Shown here one piece after another: positions 5,846-10,985 of a stretch of DNA of 10,985 nucleotides (positions are counted from its first letter, which is position 1; every line of letters begins with the position of its first letter). The stretch lies in assembly GCA_027008665.1 (NCBI GenBank), contig JALVEA010000213.1, forward strand, positions 1 through 10,985, written 5' to 3'. A program made the position numbers and the translations under genes. Below the pieces are notes generated by a model. That model saw only the letters and a list, made by a program, of their open reading frames with translations. It made no database searches and was not told the DNA's origin. The DNA is from Thiotrichaceae bacterium (GTDB lineage Bacteria > Pseudomonadota > Gammaproteobacteria > Thiotrichales > Thiotrichaceae).

Positions 5846-5890
5846 CCAGTTGATCATTATTGGGTCAGTTGGTGAGTAGATCAATTGGGA
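5846..5890 (+). promoter_or_regulatory. Candidate RNA switch covering the rplN ribosome-binding site
   Basis: Arm A (5846-5855, CCAGTTGATC) can pair with arm B (5863-5872, GGTCAGTTGG) through 10 pairs including three G-U, with a 7-base loop. It can equally pair with arm C (5879-5888, GATCAATTGG) through 10 pairs including one G-U, with a 23-base loop. The two folds exclude each other. Arm C contains two bases of the rplN ribosome-binding sequence GGGA (5887-5890), so the A-C fold would hide it and the A-B fold would expose it. In the A-C fold, three further pairs follow after one mismatch (5842-5844 with 5890-5892). A regulatory function is inference. Confidence 0.45.
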
Positions 5891-5897
5891 TAATATT

Positions 5898-6266
5898 ATG
5901 ATTCAGATGCAAACAACCCTAAAGGTTGCTGATAATAGCGGTGCTAGAAAAGTACAATGTATTAAGGTGCTTGGTGGTTCTCATCGCCGTTATGCTGCTA
6001 TTGGTGATATCATTAAGGTAAGTATTAAAGAAGCAATTCCTCGTGGTAAGGTCAAAAAAGGTGATGTTTATAATGCCGTTGTTGTCCGTACAGCTAAGGG
6101 TGTTCGTCGTAATGATGGCTCTTTAATTCGTTTTGATGATAATGCTGCTGTTTTGTTAAATACAAAAAATGAGCCTATTGGTACGCGTATTTTTGGTCCT
6201 GTAACGAGAGAGTTACGTGGTAAGAATTTCATGAAAATTATTTCATTAGCGCCAGAAGTGCTTTAA
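5898..6266 (+). CDS. rplN: 50S ribosomal protein L14
   Basis: L14 lies at the 50S face, contacts 16S rRNA in an intersubunit bridge, and is the docking site of the silencing factor RsfS. Its 122 residues (E. coli 123) align nearly end to end: VADNSGARKVQCIKVLGGSH, IKEAIPRGKVKKGDV, GVRRNDGSLIRFDDNA and IGTRIFGPVTRELR. The start is ATG 5898, with GGGA (5887-5890) seven bases upstream. It is the first gene of the spc set. A 68-base spacer after rpsQ holds alternative RNA stems that could control access to this start. I see no convincing promoter in that spacer. Confidence 0.99.
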   Translation: MIQMQTTLKVADNSGARKVQCIKVLGGSHRRYAAIGDIIKVSIKEAIPRGKVKKGDVYNAVVVRTAKGVRRNDGSLIRFDDNAAVLLNTKNEPIGTRIFGPVTRELRGKNFMKIISLAPEVL

Positions 6267-6283
6267 TACTCTAGGTTATCAAG

Positions 6284-6604
6284 ATGAAAAAAATTCGTAA
6301 AAATGATGAAGTTGTGGTTATTAGCGGTAAAGATAATGGTCGTCGCGGAACGGTTTCACAGGTGTTAAGTAATGGCAAGGTTTTGGTTCAGGGTATCAAT
6401 ATTGCAAAAAAACATCAGAAAAAAAATCCTAATGCAGGAATTAGTGGTGGTATTGTTGATAAAGAATTACCAATAGATGTTTCTAATGTGATGGTGGTTA
6501 ATCCTGCAACAGGAAAGGGTGATCGTATTGGTATAAGAACACTTGAAGATGGGACAAAGGTTCGTTTCTTTAAGTCGAATAATGAACAAGTCAGCAACGA
6601 TTAA
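6284..6604 (+). CDS. rplX: 50S ribosomal protein L24
   Basis: L24 is one of the two assembly-initiator proteins of the 50S subunit and binds near the 5' end of 23S rRNA. The 106 residues compare with 104 in E. coli. The N-terminal KOW motif is visible (EVVVISGKDNGRRGTVSQVL, about residues 9-28), followed by VQGINIAKKHQKKNP and the GGIVDKELPIDVSNV segment. The ribosome-binding site AGG (6273-6275) is eight bases before ATG. It is separated from rplN by 17 bases and from rplE by 13. Confidence 0.98.
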   Translation: MKKIRKNDEVVVISGKDNGRRGTVSQVLSNGKVLVQGINIAKKHQKKNPNAGISGGIVDKELPIDVSNVMVVNPATGKGDRIGIRTLEDGTKVRFFKSNNEQVSND

Positions 6605-6617
6605 GTAAGGTGTAGAA

Positions 6618-7160
6618 ATGGCTAGATTGCAAGACATTTATAATGAAACGCTTGTTGCAGAGCTTGGTAAAACGCTCGGCTATACAAATGTGATGATGGT
6701 TCCCAAAATAACTAAAATCACGTTGAATATGGGTTTAGGCGAAGCGGTTGGTGATAAAAAAATTGTTCAGCATGCTGTGGGTGATTTAACTAAGATTGCA
6801 GGTCAAAAACCTGTAGTAACTATGTCACGTAAATCAATTGCAGGTTTTAAAATTCGTGATGGTTGGCCAATAGGTTGTATGGTGACATTGCGTCGTGAGC
6901 GCATGTATGAGTTTTTAGATAAACTTGTTAATATTTCATTGCCTCGTGTGCGTGATTTTCGGGGTTTGAATCCCCGTGCGTTTGATGGTAGAGGAAATTA
7001 TAATCTTGGTTTTAATGAACAGATTATTTTTCCAGAAATTGATTATGATAAAATCGATAAATTGCGTGGTTTAAATATATCAATCACTACTACTGCGAAA
7101 AATGATGAAGAAGGGAAGGCGTTGTTAGATGCCTTTAAATTTCCTTTCAAGAAAAGATAA
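6618..7160 (+). CDS. rplE: 50S ribosomal protein L5
   Basis: L5 carries 5S rRNA into the central protuberance together with L18, and touches the P-site tRNA. The protein has 180 residues (E. coli 179). Typical segments are KITLNMGLGEAVGDKK, GQKPVVTMSRKSIAGFKIRDG, LRRERMYEFLDKLV, the RVRDFRGLNPRAFDGRGNY loop, and FPEIDYDKIDKLRGLNI. AAGG (6607-6610) lies seven bases before ATG. In E. coli the start of this gene carries the S8 repressor site that controls the spc operon. I could not confirm an equivalent structure here by eye. Confidence 0.99.
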   Translation: MARLQDIYNETLVAELGKTLGYTNVMMVPKITKITLNMGLGEAVGDKKIVQHAVGDLTKIAGQKPVVTMSRKSIAGFKIRDGWPIGCMVTLRRERMYEFLDKLVNISLPRVRDFRGLNPRAFDGRGNYNLGFNEQIIFPEIDYDKIDKLRGLNISITTTAKNDEEGKALLDAFKFPFKKR

Positions 7161-7176
7161 CGAGAAATTTCGACTT

Positions 7177-7482
7177 ATGGCTAAAAAATCAATGATTGCT
7201 CGTGAAGTTAAACGTGCAAAATTAGTAGCAAAATATGCAAAGAAAAGAGCGGCGCTTAAAGCAATTATCAATCGTCCGACTAGTAGTTTTGAAGAAGTGA
7301 TGGCTGCAACGGATAGTTTGCAGAAACTTCCACGTAATAGTAGTCCTGTGCGCCAGCGCCGTCGTTGTGCTGTTACAGGTCGTCCTCACGGTGTATATCG
7401 TAAATTTGGTTTAAGTCGAAACATGTTGCGTGAAGCTGCTATGCGCGGTGATGTGCCAGGTTTGTCTAAGGCTAGTTGGTAG
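7177..7482 (+). CDS. rpsN: 30S ribosomal protein S14 (zinc-free long form)
   Basis: S14 binds 16S rRNA in the 30S head. From ATG 7177 it has 101 residues, the same as E. coli, and starts MAKKSMIAREVKRAKLV. An in-frame ATG at 7129 would add 16 unrelated residues inside rplE and is rejected. The region that carries two CxxC pairs in the zinc-binding form reads RQRRRCAVTGRPHGVYRKFG here, with a single cysteine. It is therefore the C-minus type, which does not depend on zinc. The ribosome-binding sequence is weak (GAGA at 7162-7165, 11 bases away), so translation may rely on coupling from rplE, 16 bases upstream. Confidence 0.98.
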   Translation: MAKKSMIAREVKRAKLVAKYAKKRAALKAIINRPTSSFEEVMAATDSLQKLPRNSSPVRQRRRCAVTGRPHGVYRKFGLSRNMLREAAMRGDVPGLSKASW

Positions 7483-7493
7483 AGAATTATAGT

Positions 7494-7889
7494 ATGAGTA
7501 TGAGTGACCCTCTCGCTGATATGTTGACCAGAATTCGTAATGGTCAACAGGCGAATAAAGTAGAAGTTTCATTTCCCGCATCAAATCTTAAGAGCTCTGT
7601 GTTAGCAGTTCTTAAAGATGAAGGTTATATTTTGGATTATGTTATTGCAGGATCTGAAAAAAAACCTGAAACTAAAGTTTCCCTTAAATATTTTGGTGGA
7701 AAGCCTGTTATTTCTAAAATCCAACGGATGAGTCGTCCAGGTCTTAGAATATTTCGTGGTAAGAATGATTTACCAGAAGTTATGGGTGGTTTAGGTGTTG
7801 CTATTGTATCAACGTCAAAAGGTGTCATGAGTGATCGTGCTGCACGTGCTGATGGTCATGGTGGCGAAGTCCTTTGTGTTGTAGAGTAA
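7494..7889 (+). CDS. rpsH: 30S ribosomal protein S8
   Basis: S8 binds the central domain of 16S rRNA and is essential for platform assembly. In E. coli it is also the repressor of the spc operon. From ATG 7494 it has 131 residues (E. coli 130), beginning MSMSDPLADMLTRIRNGQ. AGAGA (7481-7485) lies eight bases before this start, which overlaps the rpsN stop. The in-frame ATG at 7500 and the upstream start at 7476 fit less well. The C-terminal rRNA-binding signature is intact: SRPGLRIFRGKNDLPEVMGG and VSTSKGVMSDRAARADGHGG. Confidence 0.98.
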   Translation: MSMSDPLADMLTRIRNGQQANKVEVSFPASNLKSSVLAVLKDEGYILDYVIAGSEKKPETKVSLKYFGGKPVISKIQRMSRPGLRIFRGKNDLPEVMGGLGVAIVSTSKGVMSDRAARADGHGGEVLCVVE

Positions 7890-7902
7890 GCGAGCAATAA
7901 AA

Positions 7903-8439
7903 ATGTCTAGAATAGCGAAAAAACCTGTTGAACTTCCTGCTGGATTAGAGATTAAACTCGATGGTCAGTTGCTTAGTGTAAAAGGTAGTAAAGGTACTTC
8001 TGAACTTGCAATTCATCCTTCAGTAAAAGTCGTTGAAGAAGATAATTCTCTAGTATTTTCTACTGCAAAAGCCGCTAACAATTCGGCTTGGGCAATGGCT
8101 GGGACGATGCGTTCGTTAGTTAATAATATGGTGATTGGCACTTCGAAAGGTTTTGAAAAGAAACTTGAATTAGTTGGTGTTGGTTATCGAGCGAAAGCTC
8201 AAGGTAATATGCTGAATTTAACCTTGGGTTTTTCTCATCCTATTAATTATCAACTTCCTGACGGTGTTACTGCAGAAACACCAAAGCAAACTGAAATTGT
8301 TTTGCGGGGTATAGATAAACAAAAAGTTGGCCAGGTAGCTGCTGAGATTAGAGCATATCGTCCACCAGAGCCTTATAAAGGTAAAGGTGTTAAGTATGCG
8401 GATGAACATATTATCCGTAAACAGGCTAAGAAGAAGTAG
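7903..8439 (+). CDS. rplF: 50S ribosomal protein L6
   Basis: L6 is near the sarcin-ricin loop and the factor-binding site of the 50S subunit. Its mutations are known from aminoglycoside resistance. The 178 residues compare with 177 in E. coli. The two repeated domains are visible: an N-terminal one (SRIAKKPVELPAGLEIKLDG) and a C-terminal one holding the signature YRPPEPYKGKGVKYADEHI. The segment GFEKKLELVGVGYRAKAQG joins them. The ribosome-binding sequence is short (GAG at 7892-7894). The gene follows rpsH by 13 bases. Confidence 0.99.
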   Translation: MSRIAKKPVELPAGLEIKLDGQLLSVKGSKGTSELAIHPSVKVVEEDNSLVFSTAKAANNSAWAMAGTMRSLVNNMVIGTSKGFEKKLELVGVGYRAKAQGNMLNLTLGFSHPINYQLPDGVTAETPKQTEIVLRGIDKQKVGQVAAEIRAYRPPEPYKGKGVKYADEHIIRKQAKKK

Positions 8440-8462
8440 TTGATTAGGTAAGGAACAGTTAA

Positions 8463-8822
8463 ATGAAGATGAGTAAGAAAACAGCTCGAATTCGTCGTGG
8501 AAAACGTGCTCGCATGAAGATGCGTGAACTACGTGTTGATCGTTTATCAATCCATCGTACTTCAAAACATATTTACGCTCAGGTAATTTCTGCTAAAGAC
8601 AATACAGTAATAGCAAGTGCTTCTACTGTAGAAAAAGCAATTAATTCTGAGTTATCGTACACAGGGAATATCGAAGCTGCGGCATTGGTCGGCAAATTGA
8701 TTGTTGAACGTGCAAAAGCAAAAGGTATTGAGACTGTTGCGTTTGATCGCTCAGGATTTAAATATCATGGTCGTGTTCAAGCGTTAGCTGACGCTGCACG
8801 TGAAGCAGGTCTTAAGTTCTAA
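8463..8822 (+). CDS. rplR: 50S ribosomal protein L18
   Basis: L18 binds 5S rRNA and, with L5, anchors it in the central protuberance. From ATG 8463 it has 119 residues. The in-frame ATG at 8469 would give 117, exactly the E. coli length. AGGA (8451-8454) is eight bases from 8463 but 14 from 8469, so I prefer 8463 with a two-residue extension. The basic N-terminus (SKKTARIRRGKRARMK), SIHRTSKHIYAQVI, and the near-identical C-terminus FDRSGFKYHGRVQALADAAR identify it securely. Confidence 0.98.
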   Translation: MKMSKKTARIRRGKRARMKMRELRVDRLSIHRTSKHIYAQVISAKDNTVIASASTVEKAINSELSYTGNIEAAALVGKLIVERAKAKGIETVAFDRSGFKYHGRVQALADAAREAGLKF

Positions 8823-8835
8823 AGGTTTATAATTC

Positions 8836-9378
8836 ATGGCTAAGACAAATAATACAGATACGGCTTCAGACGGCCTACAAGAAAAACTAGTTCACGTTAA
8901 CCGTGTTGTTAAAGTGGTTAAAGGTGGTCGGGTTTTTGGATTTACTGCTTTAACAGTTGTTGGTGACGGCAATGGTAAGGTAGGTTTTGGTTACGGGAAG
9001 GCGCGTGAAGTTCCAATTGCAATACAAAAAGCAATGGAAAAAGCACGCAAAAACTTAGTAACTGTACAGCTTGATGAAGGTACATTGCAGTATCCAATTG
9101 ATGCACATTTTGGTGCAGCACAAGTTTTCATGAAGCCCGCTTCTGAAGGTACAGGTATCATCGCAGGTGGTGCTATGCGTGCTGTTTTTGAAGTAGTTGG
9201 TGTGAAAAATGTACTGGCTAAATGTGTTGGCTCTCGAAACCCTATCAATATGGTTCGTGCAACTATTAAAGGTTTGTCAGAAATGAACTCTCCAGATATG
9301 ATTGCGGCTAAGCGTGGGAAATCTGTTGAGCATGTGACGGGCGTTAAAAAAGAAGCAATAGAAGAAGTGAAAGGATAA
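8836..9378 (+). CDS. rpsE: 30S ribosomal protein S5
   Basis: S5 lies at the mRNA entry site and affects decoding accuracy. The loop at about residues 23-37 (RVVKVVKGGRVFGFT) is where spectinomycin-resistance changes fall in E. coli, and it shows no deletion here. The protein has 180 residues (E. coli 167): a few extra at the polar N-terminus and about ten at the C-terminus (KKEAIEEVKG). The two domains are clear, with VVGDGNGKVGFGYGKAREVP and PASEGTGIIAGGAMRAVFE. AAAGG (8821-8825) is ten bases before ATG and overlaps the end of rplR. Confidence 0.99.
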   Translation: MAKTNNTDTASDGLQEKLVHVNRVVKVVKGGRVFGFTALTVVGDGNGKVGFGYGKAREVPIAIQKAMEKARKNLVTVQLDEGTLQYPIDAHFGAAQVFMKPASEGTGIIAGGAMRAVFEVVGVKNVLAKCVGSRNPINMVRATIKGLSEMNSPDMIAAKRGKSVEHVTGVKKEAIEEVKG

Positions 9379-9381
9379 AAA

Positions 9382-9570
9382 ATGGCCTCTGATAAGCAAG
9401 TAAAATTAACACTCATTCGAAGCCTAAATGGTCGATTAAAATCTCATAAAGCATGTGCTAGTGGTTTAGGTATTCGTAGAATGCATAATTCTATTACTGT
9501 TATCGATACACCTGAAAATCGTGGCATGATCAATAAGATTTCTTATATGCTCAAAATTGAGGACGCATAA
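9382..9570 (+). CDS. rpmD: 50S ribosomal protein L30
   Basis: L30 is a small ferredoxin-like-fold protein of the 50S subunit and is absent from some bacterial lineages. The protein has 62 residues (E. coli 59). The segments KLTLIRSLNGRLKSHKACASG, LGIRRMHNSITVIDTPENRG and the end NKISYMLKIED match the family. AAGGA (9371-9375) lies six bases before ATG at the end of rpsE, and only three bases separate the two genes. The gene ends two bases before rplO, so the three are tightly linked. Confidence 0.98.
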   Translation: MASDKQVKLTLIRSLNGRLKSHKACASGLGIRRMHNSITVIDTPENRGMINKISYMLKIEDA

Positions 9571-9572
9571 TC

Positions 9573-10016
9573 ATGAGTACTATGAAACTGAATTCTTTGA
9601 AACCTGCAGAAGGTAGTAAAAGTGCACGTAAAAGAGTAGGTCGTGGTATTGGTAGTGGTCTAGGAAAAACCTGTGGTCGTGGGCATAAAGGTCAAAAATC
9701 ACGTTCAGGTGGTTTTCGAAAGGTAGGTTTTGAAGGTGGTCAAATGCCTTTGCAACGCCGTTTACCAAAGGTAGGATTCAATTCTAAAAAGAAGTTGCTA
9801 ACAGCTGAGATTCGTTTGCATGAGTTAGAATTAGTTTCTGGTGATGTGGTTAGTTTGGATACTTTGAAGGAAGCAAATTTAGTTAGCAAAAACACCTTAT
9901 ACGCAAAAGTAATCTTGTCAGGTAAAATTGATAAAGCAGTTACAGTAAAAGGTCTTAGAGCAACTAAAGGTGCTAAAGAAGCGATCGAAGCTGCTGGGGG
10001 AAAAATAGAAGAATAA
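9573..10016 (+). CDS. rplO: 50S ribosomal protein L15
   Basis: L15 is a late-assembling 50S protein with a long extended N-terminal tail that threads into 23S rRNA. From ATG 9573 it has 147 residues. GAGGA (9559-9563) is nine bases upstream of that start. ATG 9582 would match the E. coli start and its length of 144, but sits further from the ribosome-binding site. The tail (KRVGRGIGSGLGKTCGRGHKG), EGGQMPLQRRLPKVGF and the end TKGAKEAIEAAGGKIEE are diagnostic. The gene lies 12 bases before secY, as is usual for the spc order. Confidence 0.98.
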   Translation: MSTMKLNSLKPAEGSKSARKRVGRGIGSGLGKTCGRGHKGQKSRSGGFRKVGFEGGQMPLQRRLPKVGFNSKKKLLTAEIRLHELELVSGDVVSLDTLKEANLVSKNTLYAKVILSGKIDKAVTVKGLRATKGAKEAIEAAGGKIEE

Positions 10017-10028
10017 GGATAGATAAAA

Positions 10029-10985
10029 GTGGCTCGAAATAATACACCAGGTGGCATGCTCAGTAATATGAGTAATGTGGCGGAAATCAAACAAAGGCTT
10101 GCCTTTGTTTTTTTCGCTTTAATAGTTTATAGAATAGGTACGTTTATTCCTATCCCAGGAGTAAACCCTGTTGCTATGCAGCAATTCTTCGATCAAAACA
10201 GCGGGACTATATTAGGTGTTTTTAATATGTTCTCTGGAGGTGCTTTGCAACGCCTTAGCTTATTTGCTCTGGGTATCATGCCGTACATTTCTGCATCTAT
10301 TATAGTGCAATTGATGACGCATGTTGTGCCTAGTTTAATGCAATTGAAAAAGGAAGGGGAAGCAGGTAAGCGAAAAATCACCCAGTACACTCGATATGGG
10401 ACGGTTGGTCTTGCTTTATTCCAAAGTTTGGGAATAGCAATTGCTTTAGGTGGTCAAGATCTAGGGGGGGGGCAAACAATTGCCTTGAATCCTGGAACTG
10501 GTTTTGTCATCACGACAGTTGTTTCTCTTGTAACAGGTACATTATTTTTAATGTGGTTGGGCGAGCAAATTACTGAGCGTGGTATTGGTAATGGTATTTC
10601 ATTAATTATTTTTGCTGGTATTGTGGCCGGTCTGCCTGTGGCAGTTGGTGGGACGTTAGATTTAGCAAGAACAGGAGCAATTAGTTCAGCCTTTGTTATT
10701 ATTTTATTGGCTATGACGGTGTTAGTCACTGCATTTGTTGTTTTTATTGAAAGAGGACAACGGCGTATAACCGTTAACTATGCGAATAGGCAACAAGGTA
10801 GGCAGATGGTAAAAGGGCAATCCAGCCATTTACCATTAAAACTGAATATGGCAGGTGTTATACCGCCTATATTTGCATCAAGTATTATTTTGTTTCCTTC
10901 AACATTAGGTCAATGGCTTTCAAAGAGTGAAGGGATGGAATGGTTGCAAGTGGTTGTAACGAAGTTACAACCAGGGCAACCGCTT
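10029..10985 (+). CDS. secY: Preprotein translocase subunit SecY, N-terminal 319 residues (3' end cut off by window)
   Basis: SecY is the membrane channel of the Sec export pathway, working with SecE, SecG and SecA. The frame is open from GTG 10029 to the window edge, with no frameshift or stop. E. coli SecY has 443 residues, so about 124 are missing. The start is supported by AAGGA (10015-10019) nine bases upstream. Seven membrane segments can be seen, roughly at 22-38, 77-97, 119-140, 156-176, 187-207, 220-240 and 271-293, with the plug region about 60-75. Signatures include SLFALGIMPYISASII, WLGEQITERGIGNGIS, VFIERGQRRI and MAGVIPPIFASSI. A run of nine G (10464-10472) encodes Gly146-148 in the periplasmic loop between segments 3 and 4. 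Confidence 0.98.
   Translation, partial: MARNNTPGGMLSNMSNVAEIKQRLAFVFFALIVYRIGTFIPIPGVNPVAMQQFFDQNSGTILGVFNMFSGGALQRLSLFALGIMPYISASIIVQLMTHVVPSLMQLKKEGEAGKRKITQYTRYGTVGLALFQSLGIAIALGGQDLGGGQTIALNPGTGFVITTVVSLVTGTLFLMWLGEQITERGIGNGISLIIFAGIVAGLPVAVGGTLDLARTGAISSAFVIILLAMTVLVTAFVVFIERGQRRITVNYANRQQGRQMVKGQSSHLPLKLNMAGVIPPIFASSIILFPSTLGQWLSKSEGMEWLQVVVTKLQPGQPL
10464..10472 (+). repeat. Run of nine G inside secY
   Basis: Nine consecutive G fall exactly on three GGG glycine codons in secY, whereas the surrounding genes mostly use GGT for glycine. As read, the frame is maintained on both sides. Such a run is a known type of slippage site for replication, transcription and sequencing. Confidence 0.9.

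Noticed and set aside
5860..5896. Possible promoter for the spc operon in the rpsQ-rplN spacer (TTGGTG 5869-5874, TAATAT 5891-5896)
   Set aside because: The -35 matches only at its first three bases, there is no GC-rich discriminator, and the start site would fall inside rplN. The bases are better explained by the RNA pairing arms.
6590..6665. S8 repressor site at the rplX-rplE junction, expected from E. coli
   Set aside because: Only short, weak pairings (such as GCAAC with GTTGC, and CATT with AATG) are visible, and I could not match the S8-binding core. A structure-based search with an S8 site model would decide it.
7177..7482. Possible loss of a zinc site in S14
   Set aside because: A single cysteine in place of CxxC pairs is the normal state of the long C-minus S14 form, with E. 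coli as an example. It is not a degraded site.
8218..9416. Reverse-strand open frames of 115 and 141 codons opposite rplF/rplR (8218-8565) and rpsE (8991-9416)
   Set aside because: They lie wholly or largely opposite securely identified ribosomal genes, resemble no family I recognise, and lack their own spacing or ribosome-binding signals. They are shadows of the coding strand.
9740..10729. Reverse-strand open frames opposite rplO and secY (9740-10090, 10193-10390, 10454-10729)
   Set aside because: The + strand reads as L15 and SecY without interruption through all of these positions. The antisense frames have no recognisable domains.
1..10985. Mobile elements, CRISPR arrays, tRNA or rRNA genes, toxin-antitoxin or defence genes
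   Set aside because: The whole window is accounted for by conserved ribosomal, tuf and secY genes with short spacers. No long repeats, integrase-like frames or tRNA-like folds were seen.

Overview
The window lies inside the large ribosomal-protein gene cluster of a bacterium. It holds the 3' half of tuf (EF-Tu), then rpsJ and the rest of the S10 operon (rplC, rplD, rplW, rplB, rpsS, rplV, rpsC, rplP, rpmC, rpsQ), then the spc operon (rplN, rplX, rplE, rpsN, rpsH, rplF, rplR, rpsE, rpmD, rplO) and the first 319 codons of secY. All 23 genes are on the + strand, in the order known from gammaproteobacteria. Protein sequences are close to E. coli throughout (for example L16, L14, L18, S19 and SecY). 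S14 is the longer form without zinc. These point to a gammaproteobacterium with a fairly AT-rich genome (about 40% GC by eye, not counted). I cannot assign a genus. Having tuf directly before rpsJ means the str and S10 operons are joined, as in several non-enteric gammaproteobacteria but unlike E. coli K-12.

Layout: 1-584 tuf end; 585-670 a spacer that can form an 18-bp RNA helix; 671-982 rpsJ; 983-1159 the longest spacer, with a convincing promoter (AT-rich upstream region, extended -10, GC-rich discriminator) and a 9-bp GC-rich hairpin followed by TTTTA; 1160-5829 rplC to rpsQ, tightly packed with several overlapping stop/start codons; 5830-5897 the S10/spc boundary spacer, where one arm can pair with either of two competing downstream arms, one of which covers the rplN ribosome-binding site; 5898-10016 rplN to rplO, tightly packed; 10029-10985 secY, running off the end.

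Functionally this is a growth-rate-controlled block that makes about 21 ribosomal proteins in matched amounts, plus EF-Tu for elongation and SecY for protein export. No mobile elements, tRNAs, CRISPR arrays or accessory genes are present, and no stretch above 300 bases lacks a gene. The gene content is ordinary. What deserves attention is the RNA-level regulation suggested by the three longer spacers. Smaller oddities are an acidic N-terminal tail on S17 and a run of nine G in secY.
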